The notes beneath the pieces are model-generated. The model saw nothing but the letters and a program-made list of their open reading frames with translations, searched no databases and had not been told where the DNA came from. Positions 1 through 13,462 of a DNA stretch of 64,000 nucleotides are shown here, one piece after another (positions within the stretch are counted from its first letter, which is position 1; every line of letters begins with the position of its first letter). The position numbers and the translations under genes were made by a program. The DNA comes from Erigeron canadensis (lineage: Eukaryota > Streptophyta > Magnoliopsida > Asterales > Asteraceae). Location: positions 46,730,645 through 46,794,644 of the forward strand of contig NC_057763.1 of NCBI RefSeq assembly GCF_010389155.1. The letters run 5' to 3'.

Positions 1-404
1 ACACCTGTATTCATTAAAGGTATCTGTCCTTTTACGTTTTAATTGAAAAAGGTTATGACTAGCTTTCTCATGTGTTTGTGATTATTTCGCTTGCATATAG
101 TTCGATGTTTGTATATTTATTAGACGTTTTATTTTTATATTTTTTATTTTTTTCAAAGTGATTTTCAATTCAGACATGTTAGAAACAATTTTAATGAGAG
201 ATTTTCTAGACCTACAACCCCCTCCTCATGGAAAATACTTTTGGGATGAGAACCTCAAGACTCAAACATGAGACCTTGAGTATACTCATCTCCGGGGCCC
301 ACATAGTAGATTTATAAGATAACCCTAACCACATGAGTTTAAGCCAATGATTTATTAGACGTTTTATTTATATTCATTATGAAAATGGATTATCTCTAAC
401 TATA

Positions 405-665
405 TCTATATTTATATTATAAAAATTGTTTTATGTATTTTCTCAAGAACAAATTTATATCTATTCATTATCACTCTCTTTTATTAACTAAATTAAAATA
501 TTTCAACCTAATATATGAATATTGTCCTTAATAAAATTGTTTACAACATCTATTTTTATTCAACTCTTAAAATATCTACGTTAATTACCGCACCACTATT
601 ATCACCGCTGCCGTCATCACCTTCGCCGTCACTACTATGCCGTCGCATCACGCGGACATAACTAG
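405..665 (+). mobile_element. small non-autonomous Helitron
   Basis: The 5' end is TC after an A, followed by an AT-rich stretch ending in TATTATAAAAA. The 3' end has a GC-rich CACCGCTGCCGTC-type stretch, a CCGTCGCATCACGCGG hairpin, and CTAG followed by T at 662-666. This matches the Helitron rule (5'-TC, 3' hairpin plus CTRR, insertion between A and T). The same family recurs at 22.7, 29.6, 34.6/37.1 and 47.7 kb. No coding capacity is visible. Confidence 0.65.
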
Positions 666-809
666 TCTTCAAAAATCATCCTAAACATTGTTCTATACTT
701 TTCTACTTTTTCTTCTTTTTTTTTTTCTTTTCTTGTTTCGAATCATTTGTTTTCGCCGTCTTGCTACTACTACTATTCAGGTAATATAATATATTAATTT
801 CAAAGTCAA

Positions 810-1190
810 TTTTTTTTTTTTTTTGAACGGCAAAGAATAATTAATTAAAAGTCATCTAGTAAAATACTAAATGCCAAAATACAAAGTACAATTACAATTA
901 CTTATCCGTATCTAGGATAACCGAAACAATACAACAATATCCTAGACGCATCTTGAGACTTAAACTGCGAGGATTGCAAAAAGGATGGAAAAAACTCGCG
1001 TCAACTAGACACGAGAAAAACCCTCACCAAAAGAGGTCGAGCCACCGGTTTTCACTCTGTGGTGTTTTTGGTGCAAGTCCAAATAAGTCTCAAGGAAAAA
1101 ACAAACTCAAAAGAACGAAGCAAATAAAACATGCTACAAATGGTGGATCGGGTTTTTAAACCATTCATCCCGAGTAATAACAAGCTTCTT
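810..1190 (-). mobile_element. probable LINE 3' end (reverse orientation)
   Basis: A run of 15 T at 810-824 is followed by GAACGGCAAAGAATAA. Read on the minus strand this is TTTGCCGTTC plus a poly(A) tail. The LINE fragment at 27.5-27.9 kb ends in a similar TTGCCGTTATAAAAAAA. The body has no intact reading frame, so only the 3' non-coding part is likely present. The left (5') limit is a guess. Confidence 0.45.
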
Positions 1191-4100
1191 ACATCTGCTC
1201 GTAGCCCAAAATACTTTTTGAATGATATTTCATGAACAAAATCAAAGAGTTTAAATATTAATTCATTAAAAGTTTACATTAAATTACACTTGAGATTAAA
1301 AATAAAGTTATTTTTACAAGCTTGCTGACAACACCTTACGAACAAAAAAAAGTTAACTTTCTACTTTTGTCTCTCAACAAATACTTCATGTTTGATATTT
1401 TTATTTTAATTTTTGGTTTTTTCGCTTTCAACATCAAAGTTTTTAACTTCAATTCCTATATTTTAGTCAATTTTTGTCTTGGTTGTAAAAAATGTTTTTT
1501 TTTTTTCATTTTTAATTTTCTACAAAATGAAATGAATTTTTTTTCTAGAAACAAATAAAAATTTTAAAAATGCATTCTAATTAGAAAACTAGAAAATATG
1601 TTAGAGATGTGAGGGGACAGGGCCGGATAAATGAAATAGAAAATGAAAATGGAAAATGAAAAACAAGAAAAAAATGTTTTCAAGTTTCTATGAAAAAATG
1701 AAAAAACATTATTTTTTTTTTCTTTGAAACATTCTTAGAAACTATGATTAATACGCGTTTTCTGGTTTTCATGTTTTTTTTAGAAAACAAAAATGAAAAC
1801 CATTGGTGTTTTCCTCAACCAAACGCCCCCTTAACTTTTCAGTTTTGTCCTTTAAAAGATAGTACTTCCTTTTTTCTTATTTTAACTTTTGGCCTTACTA
1901 TCAAATATTTTTAACTTCTTAACTTTATCCTCTACTAAAATGTTTGTTTTTATATTTCACCAACAATCTTCCGAATTCTTATGTTACTGTCATACAATTT
2001 TCATGATTTTTTTTTTCGTTTACCTTTAAGGTTTAAAACTTTACCATTCGCGTCCTCATATTTTTAAATACTTGAAAAGAATGGTAACTTATGTAAATAG
2101 ATTACCATTGATGGTATCAATATGGGAGTTGATATTCGTATATTAGAGTAATCAATAAATCTACTACAATTGTGCATCACATACTTATACGGTACAATGT
2201 GAAGCTTGTACATTGTGGTATATCCATCAATTCTTGTGGTACGTTTATCACTTCTCTATCTATATATACAACAATTAACTTTAACTTCAATCTTTGGACA
2301 AACTGAATTACGTAAACTGCAGCTATTAACCCCATATTATCCAATGCGGATCTATATATAGTAAGTTAAGTTGAGATCATTTCGTATCAATAATAAACAT
2401 CTACCAATATATATATAACAAGGTCCTAAATTCTTTTATAAAAAAATAAGGACTGTTAGATGAGCTCAAACTTTTTTTTACAACCCTTAGATCAAAATAA
2501 TTATATCATTACCAAATTTATTATTGAATAAACACAACATTAGTCCTTATACTTTATATAATATAAACCTTGTATATTAATTTTTCCTTTTGTGTCGTCG
2601 ACTTTGCAAAAAGAAACGTTTTGGTTTTTTCTCCTTCGCCCGTCATATACCAAAAAAAGTATTAAACCTTGTATATTTAACTTATATTCTTTTTTCCGTT
2701 GATTTCACAAAAAGGAAACCAAATTACAGTATTTGGTTTTCTTTCCCTTAACCCATCGCATACCAATAAAATTCGTTTTGTTCATTTTCATACTTAAAAG
2801 ACTAGCTTTATAAGTTTATTTATAAATTTTAAAATTTTTGTTAATACGTCTTTTATTGAGTTAAATGTAGAGTATGAAATTGATAAACTTAATTCATTAT
2901 TCGTAATTAACTTTTATTCATAATTTCTTATTAGATTTAGTGTCTGTTCCTTCTTTCAGTCATTAAGTTCTGAATATATTAAGTGGTTGTATGCATAAAT
3001 AATGTTTGTATGTATTAAGTAAAATATATGTAATTGACGGTTATTTTTGTTTGTTAAGTAAAGACATAAAATTTAACTGAATAATTAAGTTTTAATCATT
3101 TAATTTATTAGGTAAAAAAGAAACCAAATTTTACTCTCATGTCAAATAGACATCTATTAAAGATAAATCTACCACTCCTATCTTAATCTATTGTTATTAT
3201 TGTAATTGTTTATTACCCGCGTAATATGCAAGATTTGTATATTGTTTTTACATTAAAAAAAAATTAGTATATGAAGACAATTAAAATCTAAATAAATATT
3301 TACGAACTTTTGAACCACAATAATATTATCATGTTCTTTATCATAGAAAATTTTTAACAAATAATGCCGTCAGCCATAAAATTAAAAAGTATGCATGGAA
3401 CTTGTATATTCCAATAAGTGTGTAACAAAAAAGGTAAATGCAGAAACTCCTTAGTGTCGTAGAGGAATTTTTTTCTCAAGCTAGCGACCCTACGACGTTG
3501 TCTTAGGTGAGACCTCAAGTTCACCATTGTGTTAGTTATGAGATATTAAATACATATCATTATTAACATTAATAACTACATAACTTTTACTTATATAAAT
3601 TAGGAGTACCAAAAGTGTTATTTTAATTTATGCAATCACATCATATAAAAAAATCATGTAATAATGTAATATTTGTATCAATTCATTCTAAGTGAAAATT
3701 TTGTCCAATATTCATATCATTTACACCATATTAGAAATACAAAATATATAAACTTTGTATACATGAAATCATAATATACTGTATAAATGATTTTGTTTAT
3801 TTATAAGTTATGTACATTAAAGACTACGAAGTATCATTATTGTTCTAAAATAAATAAATAAAAAACTTTATGAGACACATTTATTTAGATAAAACTATAT
3901 TTATATATATATAACTATATTTAACTTTATAAGACAATAAATGCTAGATCTTTCGTTATCGAACCACGACACGAAATTTTTAGCAAAGTTCAACTTTCAA
4001 AATATATTAATAAAATTGTAAATATGTTTCGGGTTTACTATAATCCTAAACATATCATATTTACGACATTTGTCTTGAATGGGTTTCTTATACCTTCACC

Positions 4101-5537
4101 GTTTTTTTCTCTTTATTTTTCAAATTCACTTTTAAACTTTTCTGATGATTCCATGTTGACTACCATTTATCTTATTTTGATTCTTAACCACAAAATTTGT
4201 TTTAAAGAAATCTTACACTTTACGCTCCATATAACCGTGGGACTATAGCTAAGGAGGCTTTATCTCTATTGTTTTAAAGTTAAACCTTGAAGAAAATGGA
4301 AAACAGAATAATGATTAATGTTGAATATGTCTTCTTTTTTTTGGATAAATAACATTTGGACACCTCAATAAAAGAATATTTACGCATATTAAGACATAAA
4401 TAATATTAAGGTTGCTCACAAAGAAACAAAGAGCATGTCTTACTAAAGTGAACTTTACGACATTGATCTTTCAGACGCAATAAGATATACCTTTTATAAT
4501 ATTGATGACTTTTAGGCTTTTAGCACATACAATTATGCAAAAGTCTTCACATATATATATCCTAGAGCAACTTCATTTTAAAAATCTTTAATTGGTGCTT
4601 TTGGGTTGTTGAGAGAAAAGTAAGCAAGAAATGCATATAATATGTTAACTTTTCAAATCACAATTTTCTTGGTCAGAAAGTAATTGCTCTAAAACATCCT
4701 TGTAAAAGAAAGTAGTTCTATGAAAACTCTACACATGTGATCAATAAGGAAATACAACAATGTTATTTAGAATCACCACTTGAAATATAATGTGGAAGCT
4801 TTTATATTATTACCAAAACAATTTGTTGATGATGTTGTTTAGGTAAACATTTTATGGGAGACTAATTGACTATGAAAAATTGAAAATGGTCAGAAATGGA
4901 ATGGTCAGAGACTATCTCGATTAAGCCGTGTACACCTGATTCTAATAAGGTTGTCACTTCTGGATAACCTAAATATATATAAAAAAAAATATTAACTCAT
5001 ATGTTTACGTAATAAGTTGATCATAATGATAGTCATTATCCTAGTTTTCAAAAACTTTACAATTCTTGGTTGGGCCTATGACAGAAATACTTTAGATGCG
5101 GGACATTGGAAAAGGTGTGGGCCTAAAGAGGCTAATTTCAAGTATGTTATACTATACCTCATCAAATTAGGTGGGCTTGGAGAATAACTAAATACGAGTT
5201 AACCAGTGGAGCACAAATCGAAATCCGGAAATTGGGAAACAATTAGTAAAATATGGACCTTCAATCTGGGCCATTTGCGCCGTTCATGTTTGAACTTCCA
5301 TATTTCAAGTAATTATCGTAGAGGAGCATTTGCAAGGAACGACTTATCACAAATTATCAGTCTAAAGATACATGAAGGCGCCATGAAAGGTTGTTTTCGA
5401 AACAAGCCCATATTGTAATGAAAATCAAGAAACAAAGCCCACCCTTTTTTTTTTCGGAATCTTTAAAGTCTAAACTATACATTGACATTGTCAGGTAAAT
5501 CATCTATAAACGTTACAGAATACGTTTTAACAAAAAT
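1191..5537. other. AT-rich intergenic region
   Basis: Long runs of A/T, short open frames without recognisable domains, and (TA)n stretches. Two diverged, directly repeated segments of about 100 bp lie at about 2567-2660 and 2664-2768; each starts with ACCTTGTATATT and has a TTTGGTTTTxTxTCC core. I see no gene. Confidence 0.6.
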
Positions 5538-5609
5538 GTCGTTGTAGTATAGTGGTAAGTATTCCCGCCTGTCACGCGGGTGACCCGGGTTCGATCCCCG
5601 GCAGCGGCG
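5538..5609 (+). tRNA. tRNA-Asp (GUC)
   Basis: A 72-nt cloverleaf fits without gaps. The acceptor stem is GTCGTTG/CAGCGGC (two G-T wobbles) with discriminator G. The D arm carries the A box TAGTATAGTGGT. The anticodon stem is CCCGC/GCGGG with loop CTGTCAC and anticodon GTC at 5571-5573. The T arm contains GGTTCGATCC (B box). There is no intron and CCA is not encoded. A TTTT at 5611-5614 would act as the Pol III terminator. It looks like a functional nuclear tRNA gene. Confidence 0.97.
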
Positions 5610-5614
5610 CTTTT

Positions 5615-7013
5615 GAATTTTTACAAACATTTTATGTTCTGAAAGTTGAAATACGGAAACAGTTTCAGGCCATTCATTGTTTGGAGAAAGAAGCAGTGAT
5701 ATATTTTACTAAATTCTACGTACTTTTTTATTTATACGAAGCACCATATATGGAAAAATGATACGAGTAATTGTTTAGCATACCTCATCTAACTCATCTA
5801 AGTGTTTCTTGTTACAAAATATTTTTTTGTCTTGTTTTAGATCCAAGTAACACTCAAGCTTTATCAATTAATAAATTAGGCCTTTCTCATTGGATATGTT
5901 TAACCATCTCTTATCCACTATCACATTAATATCACGTCATCTTTCATTTTCTTCTTTTCTTCTTTGTAAGATACATCGTTACGACCACTCGACCACGTCA
6001 ATTATACTTAATTCTCACATCTTCTCCAAATATGTTATAATCAACAAACCAACTTTCTTTATTGGTTGAAAACATGATTGAATTCACCCGACCTCACCCC
6101 CTTTCGTCTTCACTTGTTCTCGCCACGACAACCTCCAAAACAAAGGTCACAAAGCATTCAACCTCTTTCTCTCTTGACGAGCGACGAGCCGACAAATAAA
6201 GTAGTCATCTTATGTTGACACAAGCCTTGTCATCATAACTAAAAATAATATTTATTCTAATAACATACAAAATAATACAAATATATATTTTAAAAATTAT
6301 AACAAAGATCATTCGACAATAAAACATAACAAATGAGTTATTTGTTTCAATTTATTTCTAAGAAACAGTTTTGCTAATTAGTGGCTATTACGTTATATAT
6401 AACCATAGGCAGATCTTGACCCATTTAGTAAAAGGGGCTAAAAGTTACGTAACCAAGATATAACTCTAAGAAAAATAATCAAAAGGGATCGAAAGTCACG
6501 AGAACACAAAAATAACATAAGAAAAATAATTTTTCAAACAAATTGGATAGAACAATACTATCGATCGATCGAAAAACGAAAGGACCCCGGGCTTCTAAAA
6601 AGATACTCCTTATATATAACACAGTAAATATAAGTACCAACAATCATTTTATATACAATATTTTACTATGAATAAAAAAAAGAAGATATCAATCAAATAA
6701 ATTATGGAAAGATATTTTCGCATTTTTCAAATACCAAATTCCTTTGTAAACCCTTTCTTGTTTCTAAAGTCTAAACCATAATATAAAGATATTTTTATAG
6801 GGATGTAGGAAATAATATCCTATTGTCAACCAAAGCAAGGGTTTTCTTGTAATTGTTCTGCAAGGGTTTCTGTCGTCTTAAAAAATCACAAATCAAACTT
6901 AAAATATTCAAAATATATGTTCATCAGATGATCAAAAAGATTGTTTCTACTTGTAGAAAAAATAATGCTGGCAATTGATAAGTTTGCCCCAATTTCTTAT
7001 ATATATTCTCACT
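5615..7013. other. intergenic region and ABC1K upstream/5' leader
   Basis: AT-rich sequence without recognisable coding potential. The last few hundred bases must hold the promoter and 5' leader of the kinase gene that starts at 7014, but no single TATA element stands out among the many TATATA runs. Confidence 0.5.
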
Positions 7014-10000
7014 ATGTCAAGGTACTTTTTTTTTTTTTTGTCAAATACTATTTGTTTTCTTAAATATATAGATGTATAGATATAGACTGGGTGTTTAGCT
7101 CAGCTTATTTTTAAGTTTTTTGAGTTCGGCATATATGTTTGATAAGCTTCGTTTATTTCTAGACTTGTGAGCGTATTTTGTAGTTAGTCCAAAGATAATC
7201 AATCATAGGCCAAACACCTTTTATGATATATATATATATATATAGATTTAAATGCTTAGGGTTTCTTCATTGTAGATTATGAGCATATGTATAAATTTTG
7301 CAATGATATCTTTTGTAGGGTTTTTAGTATTATATGCAGAATAAGTTTTTTTTTTTTTTTGGCATTTGGGTGTTTGGATAAGCTTATGTCCCGGGGCTTA
7401 TTGATATTTCAAAAAGTAAAGAGCTTTATCTCCCCCCTGCAATTAAAGATTAATTTTATAAGCTGATAGGCCGGAAAAAAGTAAGCTTATTTGGGTGTTT
7501 ATGATTCTTAAAGCTGTAAATATCACTTTGAAAACATACACCCGAATACCCATTGTTATCTTTCTCGCAGAACTTACAATTTACAGTAGTTGCTTATAAT
7601 ATAGACTCATTACCTTTATTGCAGCCTTCTGCCTTATTCTTTCAAAAGAGTGAGCAATTTTTATAGGAATTTATATGTATTAGTTATTCAGTAATGCTTT
7701 AGCTTGGTGAAACTGTTTTGTTTACATAAATTAGGTTACTGACGGTTCGAAACATTAAAAGAATAGTACAATCAGTTAAAGCAAACAAAGGGAGAGTTCA
7801 ATCAGTAGACACGAAGCATGCGTTGGTTGATAGAATTGGTCTATGTCCCTCCCAACGTAGCATTTCTAGTAGAAACTATTCCGTTATTCCTGCCAATGAT
7901 AGAATGAAACATCATGCTCAAGCTGCTTGGAAAAGGCTTTCCCATAATTCATTTCACAACGGGAAAGTGTTTCCTTCCATAAGCAGGGCTTCTCAAGCAT
8001 TTTGTTTGGCAATGGGTCGATCGTATGTGGTTATTCCGGGTATATTTGCGATTGCATGTGGGCGTATGGCATTGGCACAAACAGGGCAAGATCTTGAATA
8101 TTTCCAACCAAGAAACAATCTTTATATGCACGCGGAAGATGGACATGCTTTCTTGATATCGTCCATCCTTTCGGTATATGAGGGTTTGATATTATTAATC
8201 AGAGCTATTTATTTAGCAATTTTATTCTCACCCAGTATAGCAATGGCCCCATTCGCAGAGTATATTGGTAACTCGTCAAGAGAAAAGTGGCTTCACCTTG
8301 TACGTCGTACATTGGAAGTAGCAGGTCCTGCTTTTATAAAATGGGGTCAATGGGCAGCAACAAGACCTGATCTTTTCCCTCGAGACTTATGCACTGAACT
8401 TTCCAAACTTCACTCAAAAGCACCTGAACATAGCTTTTCTTACACCAAAAAGACTGTTGAAAAGGCTTTTGGACGTGAACTTTCTGAAATCTTCGATGAT
8501 TTTGAGGAGCTGCCTGTTGCGTCGGGTAGTATTGCTCAAATTCATCGAGCTGTTTTGAAATGTAAGTATCGTGGTAAGCCGATTAAGCCGTTAACAGTTG
8601 CTGTGAAAGTTAGGCACCCGGGAGTAGGTGAATCAATTAAAAGAGATTTTGAGATAATTAATGTAGTGGCAAAGATGTCAGGATTTATTCCCACCTTGAA
8701 ATGGTTAAGATTGGATGAAAGTGTACAACAGTTTGCGGTCTTTATGATGTCTCAAGTTGATCTTGCTCGGGAAGCTGCTAATTTAAGCCGCTTTATCTAC
8801 AATTTTAGGAGATGGAAGGATGTTTCTTTTCCGAAACCTCTGTATCCACTTGTTCATCCTGCAGTTTTGGTAGAAACATTTGAGCAAGGAGAAAGCGTTG
8901 CACATTATGTTGATGAACTTGAAGGACATGAACGACTCAAGAGTTCGCTTGCTCATATTGGGACTCACGCACTTTTAAAGATGCTCTTGGTAAGATTTTC
9001 GATATCTATACTTCTTTTTCCCTTTTAATTTACTTGGTTGGATAACTACTAATATAGTGATATTGTTGCATGGAAATGCAATTTATGGACCTGTTTATAA
9101 ATATATGATATTAAAACATGGTGCAGTACATAGTGTCTGGATAGGTTTTGTAATAACTAAAACTAGATAATCAGTTGTTATAAAATGTGGTGCATTAGGT
9201 AGTGTCTGGATGCTTTTGCTGCTTGAAATGATCACTGTCTGTATTAAGAGTTTGGCTCTGATTATTTAAGTAACAGATAAATTTATCTAAATGATTTTTA
9301 ACACTACCATTTGATGATCAATCTAAATCACAAATCCAGATAGTTGCAGCGAAACTGATTATCGAATGGTAGTGTGCTGCTTGAAGGTGATTTAAACGGA
9401 TAATGGTATATTTTTGAGTGTTCGGCAATTCTGATCATCTAATGAATTGTTAGATAAAACAGAGTCTTGCATTTGCCTATCAATTATTGGTTGATACGAT
9501 TATATATCAGAGGGTGTTTGAATGTGCATATTCAGTGTTTCTCTCTCTCTGTTTATTCTAAAAATCCTAAAGTAATAAAAAAATTTGTTACAGGTTGACA
9601 ACTTCATACATGCTGACATGCATCCTGGAAATATTCTCGTACGGACGAAGTCTTCTCGTAAAAGAATCTTCAAATCAAAGCCTCATGTTGTATTCCTTGA
9701 CGTAGGGATGACTGCTGAACTTTCAAAGAGTGACAGAGTTAATTTATTGGAGTTTTTCAAGGCTGTTGCTCGTCGAGATGGCGACACTGCAGCAAAAGCC
9801 ACTTTGAGGCTCTCAAAGCAACAAAACTGTCCTAATCCTCAAGCCTTCATTAAGGAGGTGACAGAGTCGTTTGACTATTGGGGTACTCCAGAAGGTGATC
9901 TTGTTCACCCTGCTGATTGCATGCATCAATTACTAGAACAAGTGAGACGTCATCGAGTCAATGTGGATGGAAATGTCTGCACTGTCATGGTTACGACTTT

Positions 10001-10789
10001 GGTTCTCGAGGTATTTATTGTCTTATGCAAATTATCAATTACAAAAAGCGCTGTCATGGTAATGAGTTGGAAGTTTCAACCCTTATATATATATATATAT
10101 ATATATGAAAATAGGCGATATGGGTTATGTTTATATCTTAATGGATTAAACGAGTAAACTAATATTTGCTAAAATAAAGTGGTTCACACTGATTGAAAGC
10201 TGGCAGAAGTGTAAATACTTTTGGTATATCTTATGTAAGAGAATGAACCCTCGATTCGATTGTTTTCCAAGAATGTTGAGCTGGGTATGTAAGCCATGTA
10301 TCTGGGAGGAACTTAAAAGAACGGCTTTCGGGTTTTTTCAACCTGTTTTGTGGTCTTGCAGCTATTTAAATAAATAAGAATATAAATTATATATAATATA
10401 AGACTTTTTTAGAAGAAAGATAAGTTATTTGGACAAGAAAGTACGTTGTGCTCCACGACTACACTACTTGCCTATTAGTGAGACGTTAATATTCCTACTG
10501 GGTAACACACTGAGAAAATATGACAATTTTGATCCTAGAACTTGAAGAGGGCCAATGTTGGTTATATTTAATCTTCATTGTGTTGAAGGGTCAAAGTTAG
10601 AAACTTGGCTCAGATGTGAAATGGGTTAGTTTGAAAAGATGGAATTTAATTGCTGTTATATACTTGCAGGGTTGGCAAAGGAAGCTTGATCCAGATTACG
10701 ATATTATGCATACACTACAAAGGTTATTACTCAAGGAGGACTGGGCAAAGTCCCTAACTTACACAATTGAAAGCCTGATGGCTCCATAA
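7014..10789 (+). CDS. ABC1K/UbiB-family atypical kinase, ADCK2-like
   Basis: Four coding exons are proposed: 7014-7021, 7735-8989, 9594-10010 and 10670-10789, giving 599 aa. Exon 1 is only ATG TCA AG, with a GT donor at 7022; joined to exon 2 it reads MSRLLTVRNIKR. The other junctions keep frame (MLL|VDNFIHADMHPGNILV; TLVLE|GWQRKLDPDYD). Family marks are the KWGQ motif (canonical KxGQ) in KWGQWAATRPDLFP, ASGSIAQIHRA in place of the alanine-rich loop, the lysine in VAVKVRHPGV, HADMHPGN as catalytic loop, and DVG in place of DFG. ABC1 kinases bind ATP and support quinone and lipid metabolism in mitochondria and plastids. This type resembles the ADCK2-like plant group, which I would place in mitochondria. 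The C-terminus ends ESLMAP. Location and exact subfamily are inference; the kinase assignment is secure. The exon-2 length of 1255 nt is typical for the group. Confidence 0.9.
10083..10106. repeat. (TA)n microsatellite in intron 3 of the ABC1K gene
   Basis: About twelve TA units lie shortly after the exon-3 donor at 10011, within the intron. Confidence 0.85.
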
Positions 10790-11300
10790 ACAGTATAATC
10801 AGGCTCCCACGGATAAGGAAGTTTTCTATGACCGTGAGTGTTTATAGTCCCTACAATATTTTGATTCGTTGGATTGTTGCCGCAGCAATTGTGTGGATAA
10901 AGACAATTGAATGAGAAATTTTGTCAATCTTAATTAGGGAAAATTGCTAACATTAGGTGTTTTTTTGATCTGCTTGCGCATTAGTTAGAAACTGAAAGTC
11001 TATTCGGTTTAATAGGTTGAACCGTGGAGTTCAAAAAAGGCTTTTTTGGTTTCTCATTGATACAAATGTATTTAATGCATTTAGACCCTCGTTTTTTTTT
11101 ACTATAAAGAGAATTGCTACGCTTCAAGCAATAGTGCTTACAAACAATCAAAAAACTATAATTTGGAGATTTCCAAGATGTAATTAACTAATTTGATCAA
11201 TCAGTATCATGTGTGTGTGTGTGTGTTTGAGAGAGTGAGAGAGAGATAAGGGATCATTGCTTGTTTGTTGATAACTTGATATTAAAGCATGCCGATTCAA
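10790..11300 (+). other. 3' flank of ABC1K gene
   Basis: This is the probable 3' UTR and intergenic DNA after the stop at 10787-10789. It holds a (GT)8 run at about 11211-11226 followed by a GA-rich stretch. No coding sequence is visible. Confidence 0.5.
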
Positions 11301-12192
11301 TATTTACAAAAAAACAAATACAACACAGCTGAATATATCTGAAAACTAAAAGCAATATATAATAAACAAATCAAAGCCAAAAACTAACACTAGCAAAGAA
11401 TAAACTTGTATATATATACTTGAATATAATTGGAGGAAGAATGCTACGTCTAAAGATTTTGAATCAAAACTTCACAGCAACAAGGAAAGACAAAAATGGC
11501 GTCAATGACGAAGAACCTTTTGGTTCAACCTGTCCAAGAATCAAGAGGCAAACGAGATGCTTTTTCATGTAATGATATCACCAGTGTCATCTTTGATCAT
11601 AGTCGAAGTTGCAAATGAGTATGCCGAATAGGCAATAATATATAGTCTTCCTTGCCTGCAATAACAATTTTCAATTATTTCTATGATTTGTAAGAGGTGA
11701 CTTTTATGAAATAAATATATAAATAGCCTGATGGTTCGATCAATACATGAAAATCAAAATGAAAAGAAGACAAACGCAAATTGTAATACTGGTTAGGATT
11801 TATAGAGAAATCTTACTTCAAATTTATGAGACACCCTAGAACAGAAATCCTTAGAATTTTGTGGATTATGGCAATATTCTAAAAACTTTTTCAAACTTCG
11901 CAAAACCGGAATTGATGCTACAAACGTAAAAGGGTGCGTTCAATAGATATAGGTTCAGAAATACAAGTTTGCCATTTAAAGTAAAAGAAAGAAAGTACCT
12001 TTCGACTATTCATTGCAAATTTCAGCTTCATTTGCCGATCACCAACTTCGTCTATCATCCCGATCCAAAGTATTCAAGAACATCTTTGACTCAAACTTCC
12101 TTTTCAAGAGCAATTTTTCAGCCAGCAACGCACTTCCGTAATTGCTTGTTGAAATGGTTCCATAATGGGAAATTAAGGAGGACGAAATGCAC
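11300..12192 (-). other. possible 3' untranslated exons of the JmjC gene, or a non-coding transcript
   Basis: Minus-strand splice signals are strong but no conserved coding frame accompanies them. One candidate exon is 12192-11999 (acceptor TTCTTTTTCTGTAGCAG, donor AAAG|GTACTT). A second starts at 11655 (acceptor TTATTGCAG) and may run to a poly(A) site near 11.3 kb. They lie downstream of the JmjC gene on the same strand, so they may be 3' UTR exons, an alternative C-terminus, or a separate lncRNA. Confidence 0.4.
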
Positions 12193-13462
12193 CTGCTACA
12201 GAAAAAGAAGGTAATTTGACTTGGACCAAAGAAACATAAAATATTATTATTTTGACCCCAAACTAATTATGACTCCAAATTGCTGCAAGGTTTAATCTCA
12301 CATCCAACGGCCCAATGTATTTAAGTTCAACATATGTATGTAGATAACTTAGTCCAAGAATAGCAAATGAAATAGAATAAAACTCAACAATATATGCAGT
12401 CAAGATGACAAGTGTTTTGAATGCAAGCAGATAATTATAAAGTTAATGTTCTGCTTTCAACATGTTTCACACTAATGATTAAGCTTCTGTTTTCTTATAA
12501 AATTGGGCATGACGCACATAATACGGTTATACGGTTCCTTGTTCTAGAGGTGAAGAAGAAGGTTGAACTTGCTTTAGTTAAGTAACGAGATGAATTAGCG
12601 TACCAGTCACAGACCGACAAGATATCACCTCAAAATGAAACTTCATGAATCTCTAAGTTATTTTAACTACATCTATATAACAATACTAACAGGTGTTCAA
12701 AGAAAAGCATTCTCGGTAAAAGTTTATATTAATTAATATCTCATACAGGAGTGCCCATATTAAATTACACTGTTCAAGAAGCAAAAAAAATGCTTGAAAC
12801 ATTATCAAGAAGTTTTACGCTCTTGCTCCCTTGGTCACATAAACAACTGTAAGGACTTGACTTAACACATTTTATAAGAGTGTAGACCACATTCAATAAT
12901 CAATAGCAACAATTCTTATGACAATGGGGGAAAATTTTAGCTAGAAAACATAGATTGAAACTATTAAGGAACATCTAATATGGAAACAACTGGAATTTTC
13001 TCAGGATAAATGAAAATAAAAGTGGGCACCGATTATGAAAAGTAGCAAGAAACTATAATGATGTATAGATAAAAAAGAGAGCAAGTAACTATTTTATGAA
13101 CTTCCATAAAAAGGAGCAAATTTCATATAGACATGAGCATTCATTCGCGGCCCTAAGCTACAAGACCGTTCTAGATAATTAAAAAAAGAATCATAATTTC
13201 CTATGACGCATTAAATGCCGCAATTTTGTTCTGAATACCATGTTTCTACCCTCGGGAGAATAAGCTTGATTTAACACTGAATCCCGAACATATAATAATA
13301 AAATATCATCCTTCCATTCTGATATCTGTAAATTTTACATTGTTGATTTTAAAGTGAATTTTTTAAAATGGGATTTCCTTGAGAGAAGAAACATGCTTTT
13401 TGCTACTTACATCATGTGGCGAAAATTGGTCAGATGCCAAACTCACTTGTAACTCTCAGTCT

